64,000 bases of DNA from Sporomusa ovata DSM 2662. Lineage in GTDB: Bacteria > Bacillota > Negativicutes > Sporomusales > Sporomusaceae. How positions within the stretch are numbered: position 1 is the stretch's first letter; each line of letters opens with the position of its first letter. The notes below the pieces were generated by a model, which worked only from the letters and a program-made list of their open reading frames with translations, had not been told where the DNA came from and did not search any database. Made by a program: the position numbers and the translations under genes. The DNA lies in assembly GCF_000445445.1 (NCBI RefSeq), contig NZ_ASXP01000002.1:945001-1009000 (forward strand), in the 5' to 3' direction. This document shows positions 16,237 to 25,392 of this stretch, in pieces.

Positions 16237-17697
16237 ATGGAACAGGAACTTAGAGTACGATTTGCTCCCAGCCCGACCGGACCGTTTCATATCGGTGGAG
16301 CACGGTCTGCACTATTTAATTGGCTGCTGGCCCGCAAAGAGGGTGGTAAGCTAATTCTTAGGATTGAAGATACTGACTTAGAACGTTCCACCAGGGAATC
16401 TGAGGAGAATATCAAGGCTTCTTTGCGCTGGCTGGGAATTGAATGGGACGAGGGAATTGATATAGGGGGCGAATACGGTCCTTACCGTCAGACCGAGCGG
16501 CTTGATATTTATCGCCAATATACGCAAAAATTGCTGGCTAGCGGACAGGCCTATTACTGCTACTGCAGCGAAGAAGAGCTTGATGCTGAGCGTCAGCGGC
16601 AACTGGATAAGGGTGAAAATCCCCACTACACCGGACGTTGCCGTGACTTGAGTCCGGTTGAACGGGAGCGGTTTATCGCTGAGGGACGCAAACCTACTGT
16701 GCGTTTTCGCGTACCGGAAAATCAGCAAATTGTTTTTAAAGACATGGTGCGGGATACGGTAAGTTTTGAATCAAATGGTGTGGGCGACTTTGTTATTGTG
16801 AAGTCGGACGGGATTCCCGTATATAACTATGCTGTGGTGCTTGATGATGCACTGATGAAGATAACCCATGTCATTCGGGCGGAAGAACATTTGTCGAATA
16901 CGCCACGGCAGATATTGCTTTATCAGGCGCTTGGTCTGCCATTGCCCCAGTTTGGACACATCTCGCTTATCCTCGGTAAAGATCGTACCAAGATGAGCAA
17001 ACGCCATGGTGCGACCTCAGTCGAACAATATAGAAACTTGGGTTATTTGCCGGAAGGAATTGTCAATTTCCTAGCTCTTTTAGGCTGGGCACCTGCCGGA
17101 GAAGAAGAAATATTTAACCAGGAAGAACTGATTCAGGCATTTTCCATGGACCGGGTAGCCAAGAATCCAGCTGTGTTTGATGTAGACAAGCTTAACTACA
17201 TCAACGCGCATTATATCAAGCAAGCCAGCCCCGAACTTATTACAGAGCTAGCTTTGCCCCATCTCCAGGCAGCCGGTTTTATTGGGGAGGAGCTGACGGC
17301 TCAGCAGCGGGAGTGGTTGGTGAAGGTGGTGGCTGAACTGCAGGGCTATATCAGCTATGCGGCCCAAATTACAGAACATATTGGTGTTTTCTTTAATGAT
17401 GATATCAACTTTGAGAATGAAGAGGCGCATGAGATTATGAAAGACGCTGATATTCCCAAAGTTTTGGAAGCCTTTAAAACCAAGCTGACTGCATTAGATC
17501 AAGTAGAACCGGCAGCTGTTCAGGCTATATTAAAAGGTATTACCAAAGAGTTAAAACTGGGTGGTAAAAAGGTATATATGCCTGTCCGGATTGCTATAAC
17601 AGGTAAAATGCATGGGCTAGAGCTGATTAATCTTATTCCGCTGATTGGTAAAGAGCGTACGTTGGCGAGAATGGATTGTCTGATTGCTAAGATCTAA
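16237..17697 (+). CDS. gltX: glutamyl-tRNA synthetase
   Basis: Class Ib synthetase that charges tRNA-Glu and, in most Firmicutes, also tRNA-Gln before amidation. The HIGH-type motif is HIGG at 18-21 after PSPTGPF. KMSKR is at 252-256. The zinc-binding-like insert (CYCS near 109, CRDL near 135) lies between them. Length of 486 is usual. The gene is separated from cysE by the T-box region, so the two are not simply co-transcribed. Confidence 0.96.
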   Translation: MEQELRVRFAPSPTGPFHIGGARSALFNWLLARKEGGKLILRIEDTDLERSTRESEENIKASLRWLGIEWDEGIDIGGEYGPYRQTERLDIYRQYTQKLLASGQAYYCYCSEEELDAERQRQLDKGENPHYTGRCRDLSPVERERFIAEGRKPTVRFRVPENQQIVFKDMVRDTVSFESNGVGDFVIVKSDGIPVYNYAVVLDDALMKITHVIRAEEHLSNTPRQILLYQALGLPLPQFGHISLILGKDRTKMSKRHGATSVEQYRNLGYLPEGIVNFLALLGWAPAGEEEIFNQEELIQAFSMDRVAKNPAVFDVDKLNYINAHYIKQASPELITELALPHLQAAGFIGEELTAQQREWLVKVVAELQGYISYAAQITEHIGVFFNDDINFENEEAHEIMKDADIPKVLEAFKTKLTALDQVEPAAVQAILKGITKELKLGGKKVYMPVRIAITGKMHGLELINLIPLIGKERTLARMDCLIAKI

Positions 17698-17791
17698 GTA
17701 GGCGGATTTTGCACATAGGCGATTAAATTGACTGAAATATTGGTCAGTATGGAGCAGTATGTTAATTTATTGCATTGCAGTGAATGTTAGC

Positions 17792-17821
17792 TTGACATGG
17801 TCAAGCTGGCATTAGTATAAT
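17792..17821 (+). promoter_or_regulatory. promoter of the cysteine T-box transcript
   Basis: TTGACA (17792-17797) and TATAAT (17816-17821), both perfect, spacer 18. Transcription would begin near 17828, just ahead of the T-box leader. Nothing else is seen in 17698-17791. Confidence 0.8.
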
Positions 17822-17827
17822 TTATTT

Positions 17828-18080
17828 ATAAACCTATTTGTATACTTGAAATGCGAGGACCAGAAGAAGTATGTGTTTACCTCCCTTAGAGAGGCACTGT
17901 CACCGGCTGAAAGCAGTGCTGGGAAAGGTTTCGCTGAAATGCATCTGGTAGCAGGTGAGCTGAAAGATAAGTAGGCCATCCCGGTCACTGCCGTTATCAG
18001 TGTTAAGCAGGGGTATTTATGCCCAAGCAGAGTGGAACCACGGGCCACCGTCTCTGTACAGAGATGGTGGCTTTATATTT
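17828..18080 (+). promoter_or_regulatory. T-box leader, cysteine-specific
   Basis: The leader in front of cysE-cysS contains the T-box sequence AGAGTGGAACCACGGG (18029-18044). A competing terminator (GCCACC-G-TCTCTG with CAGAGATGGTGGC, 18044-18071) and TTTATATTTT follow. In the 3' side of Stem I, GAAATGCATC offers TGC (17940-17942) as specifier codon, matching cysteine. Uncharged tRNA-Cys would stabilise the antiterminator and switch on serine acetyltransferase and cysteinyl-tRNA synthetase. T-box identity is firm; the specifier position is read by eye. Confidence 0.92.
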
Positions 18081-18113
18081 TGTTCTTCTAAATTAAGCTA
18101 GGGAGGGAATAAT

Positions 18114-18791
18114 ATGTTTACCCGGATTAAAAAGGATATTAGCGTAGTGTTTGACCGTGACCCGGCAGCAAAGAGTGTGCTTGAAGTATTGTTATGCTAC
18201 CCCGGGCTGCATGCCATCTGGCTGTATCGTATTTCCAATTATTTGTTTAAACGAGGCTGGGTATTATTGCCACGAATGATTTGCTATTTTAATCGCTTGT
18301 TAACCGGTGTGGATATTCACCCAGGAGCCACAATTGGCGAAGGGTTGTTTATTGATCATGCAACCGGTGTGGTTATTGGCGAGACCTGTATCATCGGCAA
18401 TAATGTTACCTTGTATCAAGGTGTAACATTAGGTGGTACTGGTAAGGAAAAAGGCAAGCGTCACCCAACTATTGGTAACAATGTTGTTGTGGCCAGCGGC
18501 GCTAAGGTTTTAGGCTCATTCACTGTTGGTGACAATTCGAAAATTGGGGCCGGTTCGGTTGTACTGCGTGAGGTTCCGCCTAATTCTACCGTTGTTGGCA
18601 TACCTGGCAGGGTTGTTTGGCATGACGGCGTAAAAATAAAAGGCCGCCCTGATTTGGACGGGATTGATCTTGAACATGATAATTTGCCAGATCCTGTAGT
18701 AGAAATGATGAACTGTATGCAACGCAATATAATGAGAATGGAAGCACGTATCGGACACTTGGAAAAGGAGTTAAAAAAGCATGAGTCTTAA
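18114..18791 (+). CDS. cysE: serine O-acetyltransferase
   Basis: Makes O-acetylserine from serine and acetyl-CoA, the first step of cysteine synthesis. The 225-residue protein is the short form. A helical N-terminus is followed by hexapeptide repeats of the left-handed beta helix (IHPGATIGEGLFIDHATGVV near 65-84, GVTLGGTGKE near 102, PTIGNNVVVASGAKVLG near 118). The active-site histidines are in FIDHATG and GKRHPTIG. GGGAGGGAATA precedes the ATG. It is first behind the cysteine T-box and overlaps cysS by 11 bases. Confidence 0.95.
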   Translation: MFTRIKKDISVVFDRDPAAKSVLEVLLCYPGLHAIWLYRISNYLFKRGWVLLPRMICYFNRLLTGVDIHPGATIGEGLFIDHATGVVIGETCIIGNNVTLYQGVTLGGTGKEKGKRHPTIGNNVVVASGAKVLGSFTVGDNSKIGAGSVVLREVPPNSTVVGIPGRVVWHDGVKIKGRPDLDGIDLEHDNLPDPVVEMMNCMQRNIMRMEARIGHLEKELKKHES

Positions 18792-20223
18792 AGTGTATAA
18801 TACCCTGACAAAGCAAAAAGAAGAATTTGTACCACTAACGCCGGGAAAAGTTAAAATATATGTTTGCGGTGTCACTCCCTATAATCACCCCCATATTGGT
18901 AATGCCCGGCCGTTTATTACCTGGGATGTCATTCGCCGGTATCTTGAATACTCAGGTTATGAGGTCTATCATATTCAAAACTTTACAGATATTGATGACA
19001 AAATCATTAATACAGCGAATGGGGAAAAAGTTACCTGGGATGTAATCGCCAACAGGTATATTGCTTCTTATTTTGAGGTTATGGATAAGTTAAATATCCG
19101 CCATGCTCATGTATATCCTAAAGTTTCTCAGCATATTCCCGAGATTGTGACCATGGTTAAAACCCTTATTGACAAGGGATTTGCCTATGAAACGGGTGGT
19201 GATGTCTATTACAGTGTCGAAGCTTTTCAGGGCTATGGCAAATTGAGTGGACGAAACCTCGAAGACATGAAGGCTGGGGCAAGGGTTGATGTGGATGAAC
19301 GAAAAAAACACCCCATGGACTTTGCTTTATGGAAAAGTGCTAAGCCAGGCGAACCGTCTTGGGAGAGTCCCTGGGGACAGGGAAGACCGGGGTGGCATAT
19401 TGAATGCTCTGTGATGTCATATAAATATCTGGGTGCCAGTTTCGACTTCCACGGGGGCGGTAGTGATTTGGTATTTCCACATCATGAAAATGAAATTGCC
19501 CAGTCAGAAGCCTTTACGGGTATAGAACCGTTTGTGCGATATTGGCTGCATAATGGCTTTATAACAATTAATGAAGAGAAAATGAGCAAATCACTAGGAA
19601 ACTTTTTCTTAGTAATTGATATACTGGAGCACTTTCGTCCGGAAATTTTACGATTTTTTATTTTGTCAACCCATTACCGGAGTCCCTTGGATTTTAGTGA
19701 TGAACGTATGCAAGAGGCTGCACGCAGCTTAGAAAGGCTAAAAACTGCTGAGGCAAACTTGCGGCAGCTAAAAACCTTACCGGCGGCAAATGGTGGTGAA
19801 GAATCGGAGGTGCTTTCGCAGGCGGCTGCTCAAGCTACGGCTGAATTCAAGGCTGCTATGGATGATGATTTTAATACAGCGCTGGCAATTGGCACCATGT
19901 TTGGTCTGGCTAAAGAGATTAATATCTACCACAGTAAAGTTACCGGCGGCAAAACAGGGGTGGACGCTGATGCTTTGCAGCAGGCTGACAAGGCCTATGG
20001 ACAGATGGCGGAGGTGCTGGGTATATTAAACGACACTGGTGTTGGAACGCAGGATGCAAATGCTGAGTTGGTAAATGAGTTAATGAATATCATTATTGAG
20101 ATAAGACAAGAAGCCCGCAAAAAAAAGGATTGGACGACAGCTGACCAAATCCGGGATAAATTAGCCGCAACTGGTATTGTTCTCGAAGATTCACCGCAAG
20201 GAGTAAGGTGGAAAAGACAGTGA
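18781..20223 (+). CDS. cysS: cysteinyl-tRNA synthetase
   Basis: Class Ia synthetase with a catalytic zinc. Cys29 (YVCGVTPYN), Cys near 209 (WHIECSVMS) and the HHENE motif near 234 form the zinc site that selects cysteine. HPHIGNAR is the HIGH motif near 36-43 and KMSKS is near 267. Length of 480 is typical. AAAAGGAGTT in the end of cysE serves as its ribosome site. It is co-regulated with cysE by the T-box. Confidence 0.96.
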   Translation: MSLKVYNTLTKQKEEFVPLTPGKVKIYVCGVTPYNHPHIGNARPFITWDVIRRYLEYSGYEVYHIQNFTDIDDKIINTANGEKVTWDVIANRYIASYFEVMDKLNIRHAHVYPKVSQHIPEIVTMVKTLIDKGFAYETGGDVYYSVEAFQGYGKLSGRNLEDMKAGARVDVDERKKHPMDFALWKSAKPGEPSWESPWGQGRPGWHIECSVMSYKYLGASFDFHGGGSDLVFPHHENEIAQSEAFTGIEPFVRYWLHNGFITINEEKMSKSLGNFFLVIDILEHFRPEILRFFILSTHYRSPLDFSDERMQEAARSLERLKTAEANLRQLKTLPAANGGEESEVLSQAAAQATAEFKAAMDDDFNTALAIGTMFGLAKEINIYHSKVTGGKTGVDADALQQADKAYGQMAEVLGILNDTGVGTQDANAELVNELMNIIIEIRQEARKKKDWTTADQIRDKLAATGIVLEDSPQGVRWKRQ

Positions 20224-20705
20224 ACTTTGACCACTATCAAAAGCTAGTAGATAACTTTTTTACCGTAGATGAAACCGGCGAACTTTCTCCAGCTAAATAT
20301 AAGGACATTCCAATCGAACGACTGCCGGCTTTGGTGTTGGCCTATATTGGTGATGCATATTTTACCTTATATGTACGTACCCGTTTGCTTGGTTATGAGC
20401 AAAACAAGGTGCGGGTGCTGCATGATTTTGATGCTAAGATTGTCTCTGCAGTGATGCAGTCCAAAGCAATTAAAGCTCTGGAAGCTGAGCTTTTGCCAGA
20501 AGAGACAGATGTTGTGCGGAGGGGGCGCAATGCTAAATCAACTGTGCCCAAGAGCGCCTCTATTGCAGAATACCGTGCAGCGACTGGTTTTGAGGCGCTC
20601 ATTGGTTACCTGTACTTGCAAAAAAAACAGGATAGATTGTCGGAAATTGTGGACAGGGCGTTTGCTGTTATTTCCCGGGAAATGACAAACATTTCCCCAA
20701 AATAA
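20208..20705 (+). CDS. mrnC: Mini-ribonuclease 3 (MrnC)
   Basis: RNase III-like enzyme without the dsRNA-binding domain that matures 23S rRNA ends in Firmicutes. The signature LAYIGDAYFTLYVR is near 43-56. The second helix with the RNase III acidic residues is in TGFEALIGYLYL near 125-136. The GTG start at 20208 follows CAAGGAGTAAG; a second GTG four codons on is possible. It overlaps the cysS end by 16 bases, as expected in this conserved cluster. Confidence 0.92.
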   Translation: MEKTVNFDHYQKLVDNFFTVDETGELSPAKYKDIPIERLPALVLAYIGDAYFTLYVRTRLLGYEQNKVRVLHDFDAKIVSAVMQSKAIKALEAELLPEETDVVRRGRNAKSTVPKSASIAEYRAATGFEALIGYLYLQKKQDRLSEIVDRAFAVISREMTNISPK

Positions 20706-20726
20706 CAAAAAGGGAGAGTTACCGTC

Positions 20727-21407
20727 ATGAAAGTAAAATTAATTAAATATACGCCGGAACCCGAACGGGCGGTGGCTATGTCAGCACGGCTTTGCTATTC
20801 AGCTGCTGGTGCGGAAGAATTAGAGCAGAGTATGTCTGAGGCGCAAATAGACAAGCTAATTAAAAAACTAAGTAATATGGGACACTTATCAACCTTTGAA
20901 CATGTTAGCTTCACCTTTGCGATAGAGGGGATTTCCCGGGTGTTGACCCATCAACTTGTCCGTCACCGCATTGCCTCTTATTCCCAACAGTCCCAGCGCT
21001 ATGTTGCCGAACACGGTTTTGAGTATATTGTTCCACCAAGCATTGCTGTTAAGCCTGAAGCCAAAGCTAAATATGATACACTTATGAGACAAGTTCAAGA
21101 AATCTATGATGAACTGCTGGGACTGGGTGTACATCAGGAAGATGCCCGTTATGTATTAGCGAATGCTACCGAAACCAAAATTGTTGTAACCATGAATGCA
21201 CGCTCTCTCTTGCATTTTTTCGAAAAACGTTGTTGCCAACGGGCTCAGTGGGAAATTCGCAATTTGGCTAATGCCATGCTCAGAGAGGTGCAAGCTGTGG
21301 CACCGCGCTTATTTACCAAAGCAGGGCCTGCCTGTGTGGCGCTTGGATCTTGTCCTGAGGGCGAAATGTCCTGTGGCCGTTTGGCAGGAATTAATGCAAA
21401 TAAGTAG
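20727..21407 (+). CDS. thyX: flavin-dependent thymidylate synthase ThyX
   Basis: Converts dUMP to dTMP using methylenetetrahydrofolate, FAD and NADPH. The ThyX motif RHRIASYSQQS is near 76-86, preceded by HVSFTFAIEG and followed by the Arg-rich NARSLLHFFEKRC near 156. The 226-residue length is standard. AAAAAGGGAGAG precedes the ATG. It is inserted between mrnC and rlmB relative to Bacillus. A C-terminal Cys-rich turn (CVALGSCPEGEMSCGR) is notable. Confidence 0.95.
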   Translation: MKVKLIKYTPEPERAVAMSARLCYSAAGAEELEQSMSEAQIDKLIKKLSNMGHLSTFEHVSFTFAIEGISRVLTHQLVRHRIASYSQQSQRYVAEHGFEYIVPPSIAVKPEAKAKYDTLMRQVQEIYDELLGLGVHQEDARYVLANATETKIVVTMNARSLLHFFEKRCCQRAQWEIRNLANAMLREVQAVAPRLFTKAGPACVALGSCPEGEMSCGRLAGINANK

Positions 21408-21488
21408 AAAGTACAACAGAATGAGAAGTGCATACATATACAAGAATTAGATTAAACAATACGATAAATGTGGTGGAGGAAATTTACT

Positions 21489-22544
21489 GTGCAGCGTGTA
21501 CTTCAGGGAAATATTAGTGCGGGGATGACATTAGCTCAGCCAATATATGGGATTAATGGTCAGGTAATAATAAATAGCGGTGTGGAACTTAGTGAATTCC
21601 ATATTTCAAAAATTGCACAGTTGGATGTTAAGTATATTTATGTGCAGGGAGAAGCACAATTAATTGATGAGAATGATGTGGTAGCTCAAAATGCCAAAAG
21701 TCAATTTGTATTAGCATCCCATCTGGCGCTTGAAGAAGTACGGGTAGGCAAATATGTTCAAATCGAACACATAAAAGGCCGGGTAATGACACTCTTGGAT
21801 GAGTGTTGCATGCATAAGGAACTGCAACCTTTATTTACTGCCATGCAAAATTGTAATGATTATCTGTTTAAACACGCTGTTTGTGGGTACTTCTTTGCCA
21901 TGATGATTGGGATTGGCTGCGGTATAGAAGGCCTGCGGCTGCGAGATTTGGGATTGGGGGCTTTGCTGCGGGATGTGGGCATGATTGCAATTTCCCGGGA
22001 TATACTTAATAAGCCTGGTACCTTAACCCCGGAGGAAATGGCTATTGTAAAGCAGCATACAGAGAAGGGCCATGAAATACTTCATCGTAATCCAGAAATA
22101 AGCTTAGCTGCAGCCAATTGTGCTTTACAGCATCATGAACGCTTTGATGGCAGTGGTTATCCACGGGGAGCAAAAGACGACAATATCCATGAATTTGCGC
22201 AAATTACAGCATTGGCAGATGTATATTCTTCCATGACGGCGAATACCCCCTATCGTAAAGCGTTATCTGTCTATGATGCCCTGGCGATTATTGAGAAAGC
22301 CGGAGCCGCGTATTTTAACCCTGAACTTATTCGGGTGTTAGTTAGCAATGTGGCTATTTATCCGTTGGGGGCCATTGTTCGATTGAATAATCAAGTAGTA
22401 GGCATTGTTAATGATTATGCTGACGAATTAAGAACTAAACCTATTCTTAAGATAACTAACAATGAGTCCGGAGAGCGTGTCAATCAAACAGTAACGATTG
22501 ATATGGAAGCTAACCCTACTATTTATATTGCTGATGTTTCCTGA
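21489..22544 (+). CDS. HD-GYP domain protein with altered HD dyad
   Basis: HD-GYP proteins hydrolyse cyclic di-GMP through a two- or three-metal site. I start it at GTG 21489 because GGTGGAGGAA lies upstream, giving 351 residues. The N-terminal about 100 residues are uncharacterised. The HD-GYP region keeps His129, H190, and HHERFDGSGYP at 215-225. The canonical LHDIGK is replaced by LRDVGM at 160-165, so the metal-binding His is Arg161 and the catalytic Lys is Met165. It may therefore bind rather than cleave c-di-GMP. A C-terminal beta-rich segment (about 285-351) includes GAIVRLNNQVVGIV. It is single-gene, followed by a strong terminator. Confidence 0.9.
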   Translation: MQRVLQGNISAGMTLAQPIYGINGQVIINSGVELSEFHISKIAQLDVKYIYVQGEAQLIDENDVVAQNAKSQFVLASHLALEEVRVGKYVQIEHIKGRVMTLLDECCMHKELQPLFTAMQNCNDYLFKHAVCGYFFAMMIGIGCGIEGLRLRDLGLGALLRDVGMIAISRDILNKPGTLTPEEMAIVKQHTEKGHEILHRNPEISLAAANCALQHHERFDGSGYPRGAKDDNIHEFAQITALADVYSSMTANTPYRKALSVYDALAIIEKAGAAYFNPELIRVLVSNVAIYPLGAIVRLNNQVVGIVNDYADELRTKPILKITNNESGERVNQTVTIDMEANPTIYIADVS

Positions 22545-22572
22545 AAGCGCGGCTAATACCCGCAAGACTCCT

Positions 22573-22606
22573 AAAAAACGGCAGGATTATATTCTGCCGT
22601 TTTTTC
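22573..22606 (+). terminator. terminator after HD-GYP gene
   Basis: AAAAAACGGCAG and CTGCCGTTTTTT pair around a short loop with a T run; it lies 30 bases past the stop. Confidence 0.92.
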
Positions 22607-22655
22607 ATAATAATAACTATAAAAAATGAGGCATAAGCCGGAGGAGCGAATCATC

Positions 22656-23408
22656 ATGTCTGAGGATGCAGAAATTATTGTAGGACGCAATAGTGTGCTT
22701 GAGGCGCTGAAAGCCGGGCGGTCACTAAATAAAATTCTTATTGCTAAAGGTGAACGCCAGGGGTCGGTTCGCGAGATTATTAGTCAAGCCCGTGAGCAGG
22801 GAATCATTATACAAGAAGTGGATGTTGCTAAACTTGAGCAACTTTCAGCCGGAGTGCGACACCAAGGAGTAGTCGCCATGGCGGCACCAGTAGCTTATGT
22901 TGAGGTTGATGATATTTTATCGATTGCCTATGGAAAAAATGAGCCGCCATTTTTAGTTCTTTTAGATGAACTTGCTGATCCACACAATGTTGGAGCTATA
23001 TTACGCACTGCAGATGCCAGTGGCGTTCACGGTGTACTTATACCTAAACGGCGTAGTTGTCCACTTACCCAAACTGTGGCGAAAACATCCGCAGGAGCGG
23101 TTGAGCATGTACCTGTTGCCAGGATTGGTAATGTATCACAGACCCTAAAAGCCTTAAAGAAACAGGGCCTTTGGGTTGTGGGAGCCGATATGGATGGTAC
23201 AAAAAATTATTATGAGGCCGATCTTACAGGTCCGGTAGTAATTGTTGTCGGCAGTGAAGGAGAGGGAATGGGGCGATTGACTAAAGAGGCTTGTGATTTT
23301 ATTGTGAAGATTCCTATGCGCGGACAGATCGCGTCATTAAATGCCTCTGTCGCCTGTTCCTTGCTGTTGTATGAAGTTCTAAGACAAAGGGAGCTGAATG
23401 GAAAGTGA
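22656..23408 (+). CDS. rlmB: 23S rRNA (guanosine-2'-O-)-methyltransferase RlmB/TrmH family
   Basis: SPOUT methyltransferase that modifies 23S rRNA with S-adenosylmethionine. The start at 22656 (MSEDAEIIVGRN) follows CCGGAGGAGCG; the earlier ATG at 22626 has no ribosome site. An N-terminal substrate-binding domain (1-75) is followed by the SPOUT core. Its motifs are 1 (DPHNVGAILRTADASG near 110), 2 (VGSEGEGMG near 197) and 3 (IPMRGQIASLNASVA near 217-231), which form the knotted cofactor site. Length is 250. It overlaps the VanW gene by four bases. Confidence 0.94.
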   Translation: MSEDAEIIVGRNSVLEALKAGRSLNKILIAKGERQGSVREIISQAREQGIIIQEVDVAKLEQLSAGVRHQGVVAMAAPVAYVEVDDILSIAYGKNEPPFLVLLDELADPHNVGAILRTADASGVHGVLIPKRRSCPLTQTVAKTSAGAVEHVPVARIGNVSQTLKALKKQGLWVVGADMDGTKNYYEADLTGPVVIVVGSEGEGMGRLTKEACDFIVKIPMRGQIASLNASVACSLLLYEVLRQRELNGK

Positions 23409-24754
23409 AACGTTGGGCCGGTATTATTCTGGCAGTGACGGTAAGTATTGCAGGGATAGCCGTTTTTGGGCTGGCCAGGCCTTTGTTTTCGCAAACCGTT
23501 TATGCGGGAGTATCTATTGCTAATGTCGAAGTTGGCGGAAAAACACGGGAGGAAGTAGCGCAACTGCTCGTCACCTGGCAAAAGGATCAAAAAACCAGGC
23601 CCATCCTTTTGTCTTATGAAGATACAACATTTCGTATTGAGCCTGAAAATCTTGATTATAGCATCGATGAAGAGGCAACAGCTGAGGCCGTATGGATGTT
23701 TGGACGCGAAGGCCCCCTGTGGGCCAGACTGAAAAAAATTCGTAATGCTGAGGCTGAGGGCTGGTCTATCCCCCTAAGGATCAAGTATAATGAAAATAAA
23801 TTAGATAGCATAGTAGAACAACTGCAAGGGACAGTTAACCGTCCGCCCTGTAACGCGACCTTAAGTCTATGGACCGGAAGAGTTGTACCAGAGAAAGAGG
23901 GGCGTGAACTTAATGTAACTGAGCTAAAAGAACTAATACTTCTTGCTCTTAACCGAACCGATGCCAGTACAGCTGCTTTGCCGGTTACTCCGGTTTATCC
24001 CGAAATTACGGCCAGCGATCTTGCTGAAAACGGTATCCAGGAACTTATGGCCAGGTATACTACCCAATTTAATACTGAGGATGTAAACCGGACAGCCAAT
24101 ATAAAATTGTCAGCACAGAAGATTGCCGGTAAACTACTGTATCCCGGCCAAATTTTTTCTTATAATGATACTGTTGGACCACGGGAAAAATCACAGGGAT
24201 TCAAAGAAGCGATGGAGATAATTAATGGTGAGTTTGTACCAGGAATAGGCGGAGGTGTGTGTCAGGTTTCATCAACCTTATATAATGCGGTACTCTTGTC
24301 AGGACTTGCTATTGTTGAACGTACGAATCATTCCAAACCGCTTTCCTACGTACCGCTGGGACGGGATGCTACTGTCGTGTACAATATACTGGATTTTAAA
24401 TTCGTTAACAACAGTCCGGCACCGGTTATGATTATGGCCGAGACTATAGGCAATAAGCTCAATGTAGGTATATTTGGTCAGCGGCTGCCTGAAAAAAATA
24501 TTGATATTATTACAACCCGGCAGCAAGTTATTCAACCGGCTATTATAAAAGAATCTGACCCAGCACTCCTGCCAGGTGAAAATAAAATAGAAAGGCAAGG
24601 CAAGCCTGGGTATGAAGTAACTGTTGTACGCATCACACGTAATAGCGCAGGTAAAGAATTACAACGTGAAATCGTATCGCATGACAAATATGCTCCAGAT
24701 AATACGCTAATACGGTTTGGGCCAGAGCCTAAAGCGGTACAATCAAAGCTGTAG
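23405..24754 (+). CDS. VanW family protein
   Basis: Exported or membrane-anchored protein with an N-terminal hydrophobic segment (residues 5-25). A peptidoglycan-binding-4-like domain with VYAGVSIANVEVGGKT follows near 32-47, then the VanW domain (about 230-365) with GIGGGVCQVSSTLYNA. The C-terminal part resembles a G5 domain. VanW proteins are common in Firmicutes; their biochemical role is not settled, and this one has no vancomycin-resistance genes around it. The GTG start overlaps the rlmB stop. It is probably co-transcribed with rlmB and yacP. Confidence 0.9.
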   Translation: MKRWAGIILAVTVSIAGIAVFGLARPLFSQTVYAGVSIANVEVGGKTREEVAQLLVTWQKDQKTRPILLSYEDTTFRIEPENLDYSIDEEATAEAVWMFGREGPLWARLKKIRNAEAEGWSIPLRIKYNENKLDSIVEQLQGTVNRPPCNATLSLWTGRVVPEKEGRELNVTELKELILLALNRTDASTAALPVTPVYPEITASDLAENGIQELMARYTTQFNTEDVNRTANIKLSAQKIAGKLLYPGQIFSYNDTVGPREKSQGFKEAMEIINGEFVPGIGGGVCQVSSTLYNAVLLSGLAIVERTNHSKPLSYVPLGRDATVVYNILDFKFVNNSPAPVMIMAETIGNKLNVGIFGQRLPEKNIDIITTRQQVIQPAIIKESDPALLPGENKIERQGKPGYEVTVVRITRNSAGKELQREIVSHDKYAPDNTLIRFGPEPKAVQSKL

Positions 24755-24793
24755 CCGCTATCTGCAGGAGATAAGATTGGAGAATTTTTCTCA

Positions 24794-25312
24794 ATGGAAT
24801 TGTTAATTGTTGACGGCTATAATGTGATTAACGCTTGGCCTGAACTCATTGCTATTAGAGATAATCTAGAATATGCCCGTGACAAACTCGTGGATATAAT
24901 CAGTGAATACGGCGCATATAAAAGCTTTAGGACAACAATAGTATTTGATGCTCATTTGACAACAGAAAAAAGTGTCAGCCAAAGTAGAACTGGCGTGCTT
25001 ACGGTGGTTTATACGAAAGAAGGCGAAACAGCTGACAGCTATATTGAAAAAATGGTATACGACCTTGGCCGCCACAATAAGAGAATCTATGTTGTTACCT
25101 CCGACTGGGCCGAGCAAATGTTTATTTTAGGAGCAGGTGCTTATCGGATATCGGCGCGGGAACTAAAAAATGATATTGATGCTGTCAAAAAGGAAATCGC
25201 AGCTGGCCTTTCGCGAAAGATAGTAGCGCGCGACCGCCATGAAGTTGGCAGCCGTTTGGAAGCAGATATCTTAAAACGTCTTGATGCTATAAGGCGTGAT
25301 GGGCTTGACTAA
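24794..25312 (+). CDS. yacP: NYN-domain ribonuclease YacP/Rae1 family
   Basis: PIN-like NYN endoribonuclease; the Bacillus homologue Rae1 cleaves mRNA on the ribosome. The 172-residue protein has the first catalytic Asp in IVDGYNVINAWPEL near 5-18. Further acidic residues are in VVFDAH, near KEGETADSYIEK and in VVTSDWAEQ. It retains the Bacillus order rlmB-yacP-sigH with a VanW gene inserted. The sigH promoter overlaps its last codons. Confidence 0.93.
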   Translation: MELLIVDGYNVINAWPELIAIRDNLEYARDKLVDIISEYGAYKSFRTTIVFDAHLTTEKSVSQSRTGVLTVVYTKEGETADSYIEKMVYDLGRHNKRIYVVTSDWAEQMFILGAGAYRISARELKNDIDAVKKEIAAGLSRKIVARDRHEVGSRLEADILKRLDAIRRDGLD

Positions 25313-25333
25313 CTTAGTTTGAACAAGTATAAT
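25305..25333 (+). promoter_or_regulatory. sigH promoter
   Basis: TTGACT (25305-25310) and TATAAT (25328-25333), spacer 17, starting inside the end of yacP. Transcription would start near 25340, about 140 bases before sigH. Confidence 0.75.
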
Positions 25334-25362
25334 CTATATGACAGACATGCGGCGAGGCTGCG

Positions 25363-25392
25363 GCACTAAGATCTTTAGTGCATTTTTATTTT
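25363..25392 (+). terminator. terminator-like hairpin in the sigH leader
   Basis: GCACTAA and TTAGTGC pair around 5 bases and are followed by ATTTTTATTTTT. It lies only about 25 bases after the predicted sigH start point, so it may end yacP transcription, attenuate sigH, or both. Confidence 0.65.

Noticed and set aside
17698..17827. Extra gene or second riboswitch between gltX and the T-box
   Set aside because: Only the TTGACA-18-TATAAT promoter is visible; no frame with a ribosome site and no second T-box motif.
23405..24754. Vancomycin resistance
   Set aside because: A VanW domain alone is common in Firmicutes; no vanA/B-type ligase, vanH, vanX or two-component system is present.
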